The notes under the pieces: generated by a model
Database searches by the model: none
What the model saw: only the letters and a program-made list of their open reading frames with translations
What the model was told of the DNA's origin: nothing
Shown here: piece after piece, positions 56,104 to 63,850 of the stretch
Position numbering within the stretch: position 1 is the stretch's first letter
Layout: each line of letters opens with the position of its first letter
Source of the DNA: Salinibacter grassmerensis
GTDB lineage: Bacteria; Bacteroidota; Rhodothermia; Rhodothermales; Salinibacteraceae
Reading direction: 5' to 3'
Assembly: GCF_947077765.1 (NCBI RefSeq)
Contig: NZ_CAMTTF010000001.1
Span: 186,001 to 250,000 of the forward strand
Length of the DNA stretch: 64,000 nt
Made by a program: the position numbers and the translations under genes

Positions 56104-56256
56104 ATGAACGAAAAAAAGGAATACATCAAGCCGTCAATCGTGAACTACGGCTCCGTTGAAGAGGTCACGCGCGGAGGCGGTGCATCTTCGTCTGATGGCC
56201 AAGGTGATAACACGGCGTACAGCCCTGGCCACCCGGGTTATGATGCAAACGCATAA
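56104..56256 (+). CDS. lasso peptide precursor (A gene), 50 residues
   Basis: A 50-residue frame starting MNEKKEYIKPSIVNYG. The leader contains the lasso signature YxxPxIxxxGxxxxxT exactly (Tyr7, Pro10, Ile12, Gly16, Thr22), with Thr at the penultimate leader position before Arg23. Cleavage after Arg23 would leave a 27-residue core beginning Gly24-Gly-Gly. Counting from Gly1 of the core, the only acidic residue at positions 7-9 is Asp8 (Asp31 of the precursor), giving an eight-residue Gly1-Asp8 macrolactam. Candidate plug residues in the tail are Tyr16, His20 and Tyr23. The core ends Asp-Ala-Asn-Ala, not Ser. It lies 170 bases after the cyclase gene and before a strong hairpin. Confidence 0.85.
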   Translation: MNEKKEYIKPSIVNYGSVEEVTRGGGASSSDGQGDNTAYSPGHPGYDANA

Positions 56257-56280
56257 GCGTCTACTACTCTTCACTCGAAG

Positions 56281-56316
56281 ACAGAAAGGCGGGAGTGTTC
56301 ACTCCCGCCTTTCTGT
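56281..56316 (+). terminator. perfect 15-bp hairpin after the precursor gene
   Basis: ACAGAAAGGCGGGAG (56281-56295), loop TGTTCA, then CTCCCGCCTTTCTGT (56302-56316): an uninterrupted 15-base-pair stem 25 bases after the precursor stop codon. There is no long T tract behind it, so it may be a terminator, an attenuator, or an mRNA 3'-end stabiliser that lets the precursor be made in excess over the downstream kinase gene. Confidence 0.75.
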
Positions 56317-56491
56317 ATGTGGGCTCAACTTAGGAAAGTGCAGACTGGTGAACTGGGTTCGACACGTCTTATCAGGTGTCTTACTCGTTAATGGATTAAG
56401 AGCTGAATCCAACTTCCGTTCAGAATAGCCGGAGACGGATCCCACCGGCTGGTATCTCCCCAACAAGGCAACACGCTCAAGACTATCTATA

Positions 56492-57442
56492 ATGGAAGAT
56501 ACAAGGCATCTGTACAGCGCATTCGGGATCAATATATCTTCAGATGTGCGAATTCCGGAGCTGAACGCGAAAAGGAAAGGGCCCATTCATGCCGAGATTA
56601 AATACGGAAGTATGGAAAGCCCCTCCCTTCCAGATAGAAAATATTCTTCCAAGGTCACCAGAGAAGGCGAGGGGTTTTTGTGTTACATCAAGAGTATCGG
56701 AGGGGTTAAGGTCTGTGACGACAGAAGAATCATTGTTTCGCCGGAGAAGGGAGCCGAAGAGAAAGGATTCCGCTTTTTAGTCTCCGGAATCGCGATTGGG
56801 CTCTTGCTTCATTTGCGGGGACTTGTCACTCTCCATGCAAGCGCCGTTGTGATCGAGGGGCGCGCTGTGGCTTTCGTGGGCCGCTCGGGGATGGGGAAGT
56901 CAACCACCGCGGCCGCCCTTCACTCGCGTGGACACCCCATCATCACCGACGACCTTCTCGTGCTCGACACGACTGGCGGCTCCGTACAGGCCTATCCTGG
57001 CTTTCCCCACCTGAAGCTGACCCCCGAATCAATCGTCAAGTCCGTCAACAAAGACCCGGACCGCATTCCCAAGATTGATCCGGGAGGGCCTAAGCACTCA
57101 TTCGAAGCGGAAAAGAATTTCGTGGATGAGCCTCTTCCTCTACAGTGCATGTACGTGCTCGATTACAAGGAGGACGAGAACAGACCTAACGGGTTTTCGG
57201 CTCCATTCAGTGAAGCGATCACGGGCAAAGATGCATGCATCGAACTCGTTCGCAACTCGTACGTGGGTCGTTTGCTTCCTGAGGAAGCTGTCACGCCACA
57301 TCACCTAAAGCGGAGTGCGGAAATTGCACAGTCCGTACCGGTCCGCCGCCTGCGCCGCGAAAAGTCCCTGAGCGCGCTCTCCTCTCTAGCTGCCTTCATC
57401 GAGCAGGAGCACGCCCCCAACGGACGATCCAGCGAAGCATAA
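56492..57442 (+). CDS. HPr-kinase-like protein (lasso-associated kinase)
   Basis: A 316-residue P-loop kinase. LVTLHASAVVIEGRAVAFVG and RSGMGKSTTAAALHSRGHP (Walker A GRSGMGKST at about 129-137) with IITDDLLVLD form the HPr kinase/phosphorylase C-terminal fold. The first 100 residues are not the HprK N-terminal domain. In paeninodin-type lasso clusters such kinases phosphorylate a C-terminal Ser of the precursor. Here the precursor ends in Ala, so another residue (core Ser5-7, Thr14, Ser17) or another substrate must be used, if it is active. It lies 235 bases after the precursor. Confidence 0.8.
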   Translation: MEDTRHLYSAFGINISSDVRIPELNAKRKGPIHAEIKYGSMESPSLPDRKYSSKVTREGEGFLCYIKSIGGVKVCDDRRIIVSPEKGAEEKGFRFLVSGIAIGLLLHLRGLVTLHASAVVIEGRAVAFVGRSGMGKSTTAAALHSRGHPIITDDLLVLDTTGGSVQAYPGFPHLKLTPESIVKSVNKDPDRIPKIDPGGPKHSFEAEKNFVDEPLPLQCMYVLDYKEDENRPNGFSAPFSEAITGKDACIELVRNSYVGRLLPEEAVTPHHLKRSAEIAQSVPVRRLRREKSLSALSSLAAFIEQEHAPNGRSSEA

Positions 57443-57505
57443 GCTGTCAGTTGAACGCGCAGCCAGTCTGACGAGGGGGACCGTTGATTTACTGTCCGTG
57501 TCGCA

Positions 57506-58525
57506 ATGGCGATTCCTGTTTCCATACTGATCTGTACGCGGAATCGAGCTTCCCACCTACGGAAGACGCTTCAGTCGGTCAGTCGAGTCTCGATCCCGGA
57601 TCGCCTCGACCCCGAGTTGATCGTCGTGGACAACGGGTCGACGGATGAGACCGCCGAGGTGATACGGGCCACTTCTGCTGAGAGCATGCCGCTCCGTCGC
57701 GTGACCGAGCCAACCCCAGGAGTTGCGCGGGCTCGGAATGCTGCCATTCAACACGCGGAAGGGCGCCTCCTTCTGTGGCTAGATGACGATGTCCGAGTCC
57801 CGGGGAACTGGCTCCACTGCATGACGCGGCCAATCCTGGAGACCGAGGCTGATGCCGTCGCCGGGACGGTCGAGCTTCCCTCTCACCTGGAGCGGACCTG
57901 GATGCAACCGTTTCATCGCACGGCCCTGGCCTCAACAGAGTCCATTGATTCTGAGACTCCCCAGAACATCATCAGTGCAAATATGGCGTTCGACCGGGCC
58001 GTGCTTGCGGATGTGCCCGGCTTCGATCCCGAACTGGGCCCCGGGAGCCAGGTGGGCGCGCTGGAGGATACGCTGTTTTCCTGGCAACTGCGAAGCGCCG
58101 GATATCGAATCGGGAGGGTCACGAAGACGGCCGTAGAACACCACTTCGATGAGCAACGATTGACCCGAGACGCGTTCATCCGGGCAGCCATCGCCCGCGG
58201 GAAATCGCTCGCGTACATCCGCTACCACTGGCTCCACTATTCCCAGGAGGACTGGACCCATCAGTCTCATGCGTATGAGGTGTGGCGCCATCCTCAACTC
58301 ATCCTGGCGAAGCGATTGACCGATTGGACCGTCCAGCGATGGCTTCACTGGTTTAAGGCACGTCCGGCCCCAATCGAGCGGCGGGAATTTTGGACCCTCC
58401 TAAACGCGTATAGCCTCCGCCAATACCTCCGAGAGCGGACGCGTCCCCGACATTACAAAGAGCGGGGGCTCGGAAAAATCCGCGGTGAGCAACTCCCTCA
58501 GCGTCGTGAAGGATCAAAGCCATAA
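57506..58525 (+). CDS. glycosyltransferase family 2 inside the lasso-type region
   Basis: A 339-residue GT-A enzyme. VSILICTRNRASHLRKTLQS, LIVVDNGSTDETAEV and the metal site LLLWLDDDVRVPGNWL are complete; ALEDTLFSWQLRSAGYRIGR and VTKTAVEHH form the C-terminal acceptor region. It lies 63 bases after the kinase gene in the same direction. It may belong to the polysaccharide system, or it may decorate the lasso peptide; the sequence alone does not decide. Confidence 0.85.
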   Translation: MAIPVSILICTRNRASHLRKTLQSVSRVSIPDRLDPELIVVDNGSTDETAEVIRATSAESMPLRRVTEPTPGVARARNAAIQHAEGRLLLWLDDDVRVPGNWLHCMTRPILETEADAVAGTVELPSHLERTWMQPFHRTALASTESIDSETPQNIISANMAFDRAVLADVPGFDPELGPGSQVGALEDTLFSWQLRSAGYRIGRVTKTAVEHHFDEQRLTRDAFIRAAIARGKSLAYIRYHWLHYSQEDWTHQSHAYEVWRHPQLILAKRLTDWTVQRWLHWFKARPAPIERREFWTLLNAYSLRQYLRERTRPRHYKERGLGKIRGEQLPQRREGSKP

Positions 58526-58730
58526 GTTACCCCGGCATCAGAGCGGAGGGACAAGTTTCCCATGACCTATGCTAACGTGCCGAACAGCATATACCTTGCC
58601 CCAAGTGTCTTCCTGGCTGCAGTCCCTTTGACAGCCCCTCTGGCCCCCGTATCAAGAGTCAATCCGAAAGATTTTGATTCGATAGGCCGCGGACACCATA
58701 CTACCACATGAGATGGCTTAAAACCGGAAG

Positions 58731-58964
58731 ATTGCGCAGAGTGCTCCTTTTTGGGTATGGTTTCAAGGGGCCCTTCGTCCTCTCTTAGACACGTACTTGT
58801 CTCCGGACTCTCTTCAGGACGACGGCTTGCTTGAGACCGACTTTGTTCGGCGTGAGTTGAAACGCCACGTCAGCGGAACGGGACGGCGCCCCTATCTCAT
58901 CTAGTCCCTCCTTTGCTTCATGGTGTGGAAAGAGGCGTTTCTAGAATCAGAAGACTTTGCATAG
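58731..58964 (+). pseudogene. C-terminal relic of an asparagine synthetase (AsnB-type)
   Basis: From about 58731 a frame reads KIAQSAPFWVWFQGALRPLL and DTYLSPDSLQDDGLLETDFV, RRELKRHVSGTGRRPYLI, then a TAG stop (58902-58904), then SLLCFMVWKEAFLESEDFA and TAG at 58962. This is the C-terminal end of a glutamine-type asparagine synthetase (family: PLGAWFRGPLRPLL, YLSPERL, then LWSLLMLEVWxR); the inner stop replaces the conserved Trp. No N-terminal part is present. It differs from the cyclase at 54005 and looks like the polysaccharide-locus AsnB type. It ends one base before the next gene's ATG. Confidence 0.75.
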
Positions 58965-59930
58965 ATGACTCCCCGCCCCGACATTTCAATCGTGATTCCG
59001 TGCTACAACTCGGAGACGTTCGTCGAGGCCACGGTCCGCTCCGCGTTGAACCAAACGTTCTCGACCGAGGAAGTTATCTGTGTCGACGACGGGTCGACCG
59101 ATGAGACCCTTGAGGTGCTCCGGTCCATTCAGGAGGACGACGGGCATCTAAGCGTTCACGCTCAGGAGAACCAGGGCATCTGCGGGGCCCGCAATACGGG
59201 ACTCAGAATAGCCAACGGGGAGTATGTGGCCTTCCTCGACCACGACGATGTACTCGAGGCCAATAAACTGGAGCACCAAGCCAAGCTGATTGCCGACTGC
59301 TCGTTTCGCCCAGACTTTGTAGCGGCCGCCTACGAAGAGGTCTACCCGGATCAAGAACGTGCCCCCAAAACCCGACCCGTCAACACTGCTGATCCCTGGA
59401 TCGGCCTGATTCATGCCCGGCTCGGGCGAACGAGCAGCAACCTTTGGCGAAAGACTGCCATCCAAGAGGCGGGCGCCTGGCAGGACGCAGATGGCCTCTC
59501 ATTGGACACCGGGCTCATGTTTCGAATGCTCACGCACGACTGCCAGATGCTGGAGGACCCTGCTTCACTGACGACCCGGTATGTGCGGGCGACCTCGGCC
59601 TCCATGGCCGACCGTATCGCGCAGTGGAGCACCTTCCTAGACCTACGGGCGAAAATTCTGCGGCACTTGCGTTCCCACAATCGCCTCACGCAGGCCCGGG
59701 CCAAGGCCCTTCATCTGGACATGATCCAGGCGGTGCGAGGACTCTACGAACACGATCCCGAACTGGCCGCGCGCAAGCATGAGAATCTCGTCCGGGGACA
59801 TTTCCGATCGTCGGACGCGGCGTTCGGGCCAGGACGCTTGTACAGAGCGCTCTACCGGACGCTCGGATTCCAGTACGCAGAAGCAATGTACCCCTTGTGG
59901 CTTCGCTTTCGACAACTACTTCTAAGCTAG
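58965..59930 (+). CDS. glycosyltransferase family 2
   Basis: A 321-residue GT-A enzyme. ISIVIPCYNSETFVEATVRS, VICVDDGSTDETLEV and the metal site YVAFLDHDDVLEANKLEHQA are present; GRTSSNLWRKTAIQEAGAWQ is the mid-domain acceptor loop. Its ATG immediately follows the last codon of the asparagine-synthetase relic, suggesting the two once formed an operon. Confidence 0.85.
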   Translation: MTPRPDISIVIPCYNSETFVEATVRSALNQTFSTEEVICVDDGSTDETLEVLRSIQEDDGHLSVHAQENQGICGARNTGLRIANGEYVAFLDHDDVLEANKLEHQAKLIADCSFRPDFVAAAYEEVYPDQERAPKTRPVNTADPWIGLIHARLGRTSSNLWRKTAIQEAGAWQDADGLSLDTGLMFRMLTHDCQMLEDPASLTTRYVRATSASMADRIAQWSTFLDLRAKILRHLRSHNRLTQARAKALHLDMIQAVRGLYEHDPELAARKHENLVRGHFRSSDAAFGPGRLYRALYRTLGFQYAEAMYPLWLRFRQLLLS

Positions 59931-60102
59931 TAGGCCCAAGTCGGAACGATGCCTGTCCCATCACTCCCCAGAGCTGGCGTTCCTACTCGTCATCATCTCG
60001 GCATTGCCGGCCATCGGTAGCGATGGGTACGGATATCGCCAGGAGTGGACCTCCGCACTCGGCCGCCTCTCTCGTTATCTCCCTCTCAGTTTCCAAGCTG
60101 TC

Positions 60103-61467
60103 ATGACCCCGACACAGCCGAATTCTCATTCCGGCGCTCCAGCCTCGTCCGGGAGCCGACCCTTCGAGATGCGCAATCGCCTCCGCGCGCTCGACTCGAC
60201 GATCGATGTTGCGATGGCCGGGGCCGGGGCGATGGGCCGCGGGCTGCTTCACCAGTGCCTGGCGACGCCCGCCTTCCGGTGTGTGGCATTGGCGGACCCC
60301 GACCTCGAAACCGCCATCGACTGCGCCGAAGCGGCCGACGTTCCCTACGAGGTGGTGTCCGACATCGGGGCTCTTCACGACTGCATTCGGAATGGTCAGA
60401 TGGCGGTCTGCAAGGACGCCGCGCTGGCCGCCCGGGCCAACCCGGCCGAGGTGTTCATCGATGCCTCCAACGCCATCCAGGACGCCGCCCGGTTCTGTCC
60501 AGTGGCGCTCGACCACGGCAAGCACCTCGTCATGATGAACGCCGAGGCAGATCTGGCCTTCGGCCCCTACCTCATGCAACAGGCTGCGGAGCAGGGCGTC
60601 ACGTACGCCAGTTGTGACGGCGACCAGCACGGGGTGATTAAGCGTCTCGTGGACGACTTGCGGCTCTGGGGGTTCGACCTGGTCATGGCCGGCAACATCA
60701 AAGGATACCTCGATCGCTACGCAAATCCGACCTCAATCATCCCTGAGGCGGACAAGCGGAATCTTGACTACCACATGTGCACCGCGTACACGGATGGGAC
60801 GAAGCTCGGCGTGGAGATGGCCCTTTTGGCCAACGCCCTGAACCTCAAGACGCCCATGCCTGGGATGCATGGCCCCAAAGCCGACCACGTAAGAGAGGTA
60901 CATGACCTTTTCGACCTAGAAGCGCTCTGGAAGGAGCACGGTCCCGTAGTAGATTACATTCTAGGGGCCGAACCGAACGGGGGCGTGTTCGCCGTCGGAT
61001 ACTGCGAGGACGCTTACCAACAGCGGATGATGGAGTACTACAAGAGGGGCGAGGGGCCGTTCTACATCTTCTACCGTCCCTATCACCTGTGCCACGTAGA
61101 GGCGATGGACGCCATTGCGACCGCCGTTCTTGATGATCGCTCGCTCCTGCAGCCGGAGCACGGGCACGTGGCCGACGTATACGCCTACGCCAAAAAAGAT
61201 CTTGTCCCCGGTGATCAGCTCGACGGCATCGGGGGCTACGCGTGCTACGGCCTGATCGAGAATTGCGCTAATCAAGACCGGCAGCCGGGCATTCCGGTGA
61301 CCCTAGCCGATGATGTGCGCGTGACCACCAAAATTGAGAAGGACGAGAAGATTCCGGTATCGGCGGTCGAGATGGACGGAGACCGTGCAGATCTTCAATT
61401 GTACAGGAAGTCGCTCGCGTCTTGCCAGGCCCCAACCGTCGAGGCTTTTTCTGAGGCCCGTCCGTAG
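60103..61467 (+). CDS. NAD(P)-dependent oxidoreductase with Rossmann and SAF-like domains
   Basis: 454 residues from the ATG at 60103; the earlier start at 60004 lacks similarity. DVAMAGAGAMGRGLLHQCLA (about residues 34-53) is the dinucleotide-binding motif, as in homoserine-dehydrogenase-like enzymes; HLVMMNAEADLAFGPYLMQQ continues that fold. The C-terminal part YAKKDLVPGDQLDGIGG and GIPVTLADDVRVTTKIEKDE resembles a SAF/antifreeze-like domain. Proteins of this type appear in nucleotide-sugar and other secondary-metabolism loci. Role in this region is unknown: sugar precursor synthesis or peptide tailoring are both possible. Confidence 0.7.
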   Translation: MTPTQPNSHSGAPASSGSRPFEMRNRLRALDSTIDVAMAGAGAMGRGLLHQCLATPAFRCVALADPDLETAIDCAEAADVPYEVVSDIGALHDCIRNGQMAVCKDAALAARANPAEVFIDASNAIQDAARFCPVALDHGKHLVMMNAEADLAFGPYLMQQAAEQGVTYASCDGDQHGVIKRLVDDLRLWGFDLVMAGNIKGYLDRYANPTSIIPEADKRNLDYHMCTAYTDGTKLGVEMALLANALNLKTPMPGMHGPKADHVREVHDLFDLEALWKEHGPVVDYILGAEPNGGVFAVGYCEDAYQQRMMEYYKRGEGPFYIFYRPYHLCHVEAMDAIATAVLDDRSLLQPEHGHVADVYAYAKKDLVPGDQLDGIGGYACYGLIENCANQDRQPGIPVTLADDVRVTTKIEKDEKIPVSAVEMDGDRADLQLYRKSLASCQAPTVEAFSEARP

Positions 61468-61518
61468 CCTTCTCTCAAGGAAGCCCGCTACTCTCGGCTT
61501 CACGAATCGACCCATCCC

Positions 61519-63429
61519 ATGAGCGACCGAAACCTTCCGGAGCCCAGTGAGGCCCTGCAGAACGTTCGCCGTCTTCTCGCCTACGTGCCCCGAGCGCTGA
61601 CTCTCATGTGGGAGGCTGCCGCCCGCTGGATGATTGCGTGGGGAATCCTCCTGGTTATTCAAGGCCTTCTTCCGGGAGCCAGCGTCTATCTGACGAAGTG
61701 GGTCTTGGATGGCGCCTCCCAAGCGATTGGGAAAGGCTTGGCGTGGGGGAATGCCCAGCTGATCGTCATTCCGGGCGGGCTTATGGCACTTGTGCTCCTT
61801 CTCCAACAGGTCGCCCAGGCCGTCAATGGATGGGTGCAGACCTCTCAGGCTCAGCACGTCGAGGACCACATTCAGAACCGAATTCACGACCAGGCCGGTC
61901 GGCTTGACCTTGCTTTTTACGAGTCTTCCGACTACTACGACACCCTCAATCAGGCCAGTAGCCAGGCCAGCAACAAATCTTTGGAGGTGCTGCAACAACT
62001 AGGGGGGCTTTTGCAGAACGGCATCACACTGGCTACAATTGCCGGCATTCTCGTTCCGTACGGGCTCTGGATCCCACTAGTGCTCATCTTTAGCACCCTT
62101 CCGGCCCTCTACGTGGTAGTCAAGCATAACCAGAAGTACCACGACTGGTGGGAGAGACGAACCATGAATCGCCGGCGGGCGCAGTACTACCATTTGATCC
62201 TGACGTACGACTACGCGGCACAGGAAATGAGAGCCTTCGATCTGACCGATCACTTCGCCGAGGCGTACAGTGACATTCGGGACTGGCTTCGAGGTGAGCG
62301 CATCGAGCTCGAAAAGAACAAGGGCTTGGCGACGATTGGGGCTGGGCTGACGGCTCTCGCCGCGATGGGGATTGTGATGGGAATCATGGCGTGGCGGGCC
62401 ATGCGCGGGCTCGCGACAATCGGCGATCTGGGGCTGTTCTACCGGTCCTTCCGAGAAGGGCAGGGCTTGATGCGGAGTTTGCTCCAGAATGCGGGGAAGC
62501 TCTACACGAATGCCATGTTTCTTGAACACCTGTTCGACTTCCTATCGTTCGAGCCGACAATCCAAAACCCGGATAAGCCACGAGATGACTTGCCCGTTCC
62601 GCAACAGCACGTCGCCTTTGAAGACATCTCGTTTCACTACCCGGAGACCGATGCTCACGTGCTAAAAGACTTTTCCTTAACCATCCCTGCCCAAAAAGTA
62701 ACGGCCATTGTCGGTGAAAATGGAGCCGGCAAAACGACTCTGTCGAAGCTTCTTGGCCGCCTCTACGACCCACAGGAGGGGCGTGTGCTCGTCGATGGGA
62801 TTGACATCCGTGATTATCGTGTCGAAGATCTACGCAAACAGATCACGACGCTGTTTCAGCAGCCGATTCAATACCAGGCCACAGTAGCCAAGAACATAGT
62901 TGTGGGTGACATCCGCCGTGAGCCCGATCCGGACGCGCTCAGGGATGCGGCCCGCCGGGCCATGATCCACGAGACAATCATGAAGCTTCCGGATGGATAC
63001 GAGACACAACTGGGCCAGTGGTTCAGGGGTGGGACAGATCTGAGCGGGGGGCAGTGGCAACGGATTGCCTTGGCTCGGGCGTACTACCGTGACGCCCCCA
63101 TCGTCATCCTCGACGAGCCGACGAGTGCGATGGACTCGTGGGCCGAGAACGAGTGGCTACAAAGCTTTGGCCGTCTCGTGGACGAGGGACGCACGGCGTT
63201 CATCATCACCCACCGCTTCACGACCGCGATGCACGCGGACATCATCCACGTGATGGACAACGGCGAGATCATTGAGTCGGGAACGCACGAAGAACTTGTG
63301 GACCAGGAGGGACACTACGCAGAATCCTGGCGGAATCAAGTAGAGCACGGATGGCGAGCGGCCGATACAGGACCGGAAAACGCTCCCGTCTCCCCACCGG
63401 TCTCATCGGGCACGCCCCCACAGTCCTGA
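61519..63429 (+). CDS. ABC transporter with fused domains, probable lasso peptide exporter (D protein)
   Basis: A 636-residue half-transporter: N-terminal membrane domain with about six helices (MIAWGILLVIQGLLPGASVY, LMALVLLLQQVAQAV, ATIAGILVPYGLWIPLVLIF, TIGAGLTALAAMGIVMGIMA) and a C-terminal ATPase with Walker A GENGAGKTT (about 399-407), signature LSGGQWQR (about 508) and Walker B IVILDEPTS (about 530). It resembles exporters that follow lasso and other RiPP genes. It precedes the second PqqD and cyclase genes by only 63 bases, so it is probably in their operon. A polysaccharide flippase role is less likely, given 18514. Confidence 0.8.
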   Translation: MSDRNLPEPSEALQNVRRLLAYVPRALTLMWEAAARWMIAWGILLVIQGLLPGASVYLTKWVLDGASQAIGKGLAWGNAQLIVIPGGLMALVLLLQQVAQAVNGWVQTSQAQHVEDHIQNRIHDQAGRLDLAFYESSDYYDTLNQASSQASNKSLEVLQQLGGLLQNGITLATIAGILVPYGLWIPLVLIFSTLPALYVVVKHNQKYHDWWERRTMNRRRAQYYHLILTYDYAAQEMRAFDLTDHFAEAYSDIRDWLRGERIELEKNKGLATIGAGLTALAAMGIVMGIMAWRAMRGLATIGDLGLFYRSFREGQGLMRSLLQNAGKLYTNAMFLEHLFDFLSFEPTIQNPDKPRDDLPVPQQHVAFEDISFHYPETDAHVLKDFSLTIPAQKVTAIVGENGAGKTTLSKLLGRLYDPQEGRVLVDGIDIRDYRVEDLRKQITTLFQQPIQYQATVAKNIVVGDIRREPDPDALRDAARRAMIHETIMKLPDGYETQLGQWFRGGTDLSGGQWQRIALARAYYRDAPIVILDEPTSAMDSWAENEWLQSFGRLVDEGRTAFIITHRFTTAMHADIIHVMDNGEIIESGTHEELVDQEGHYAESWRNQVEHGWRAADTGPENAPVSPPVSSGTPPQS

Positions 63430-63492
63430 CGGCCATCCCTAGTTAAAATTCCTGCAGTACCCCCTATTCTCAAGCCCTAACGTCGACCCGAC

Positions 63493-63786
63493 ATGGCTTC
63501 CCTCGATGATTCCATCGCGGCAACGAATTCGTTCGCGAGCGCCGAGGTGGAGGACGAGCGCATCCTTCTGGATCCCGAGACGGGAACGTACTACGGCCTG
63601 AATCCGGTTGGCGACCACGTGCTCCGCATGGTGGAGGACGCAGAGACGGGGAGCCTCGCAATCCGCAGCGTCGTCGATGCCTTGCACGACGCGTTTCCGG
63701 ACGAAGACTACGAGCGTATCGCCGAAGACGTACTCACGTTCATCGATGAGATGGAAGACTTTGACCTTCTTCTCGTGCGCGACTGA
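63493..63786 (+). CDS. second PqqD/RRE (B1-like) protein
   Basis: A 97-residue PqqD-family protein. RILLDPETGTYYGLNPVGDH and VLRMVEDAETGS match the first copy at 53638 (YYGLNPVG motif), while the rest differs, so it is a diverged paralogue and not a recent duplication. It directly follows the ABC exporter gene and precedes the second cyclase gene by 64 bases. It implies a second precursor beyond the window or shared use of the precursor at 56104. Confidence 0.85.
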   Translation: MASLDDSIAATNSFASAEVEDERILLDPETGTYYGLNPVGDHVLRMVEDAETGSLAIRSVVDALHDAFPDEDYERIAEDVLTFIDEMEDFDLLLVRD

Positions 63787-63850
63787 CCATCTCATCCAGG
63801 CACCCCGCAAGCGTTAAAGTCCGCAGTGCCACCGTGAGTATCTAGCCTCT

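Noticed and set aside
59952-60023. short plus-strand frame between 59930 and 60103 as a second precursor
   Set aside because: It encodes only about 20 residues with no YxxPxLxxxG leader and no suitable core.
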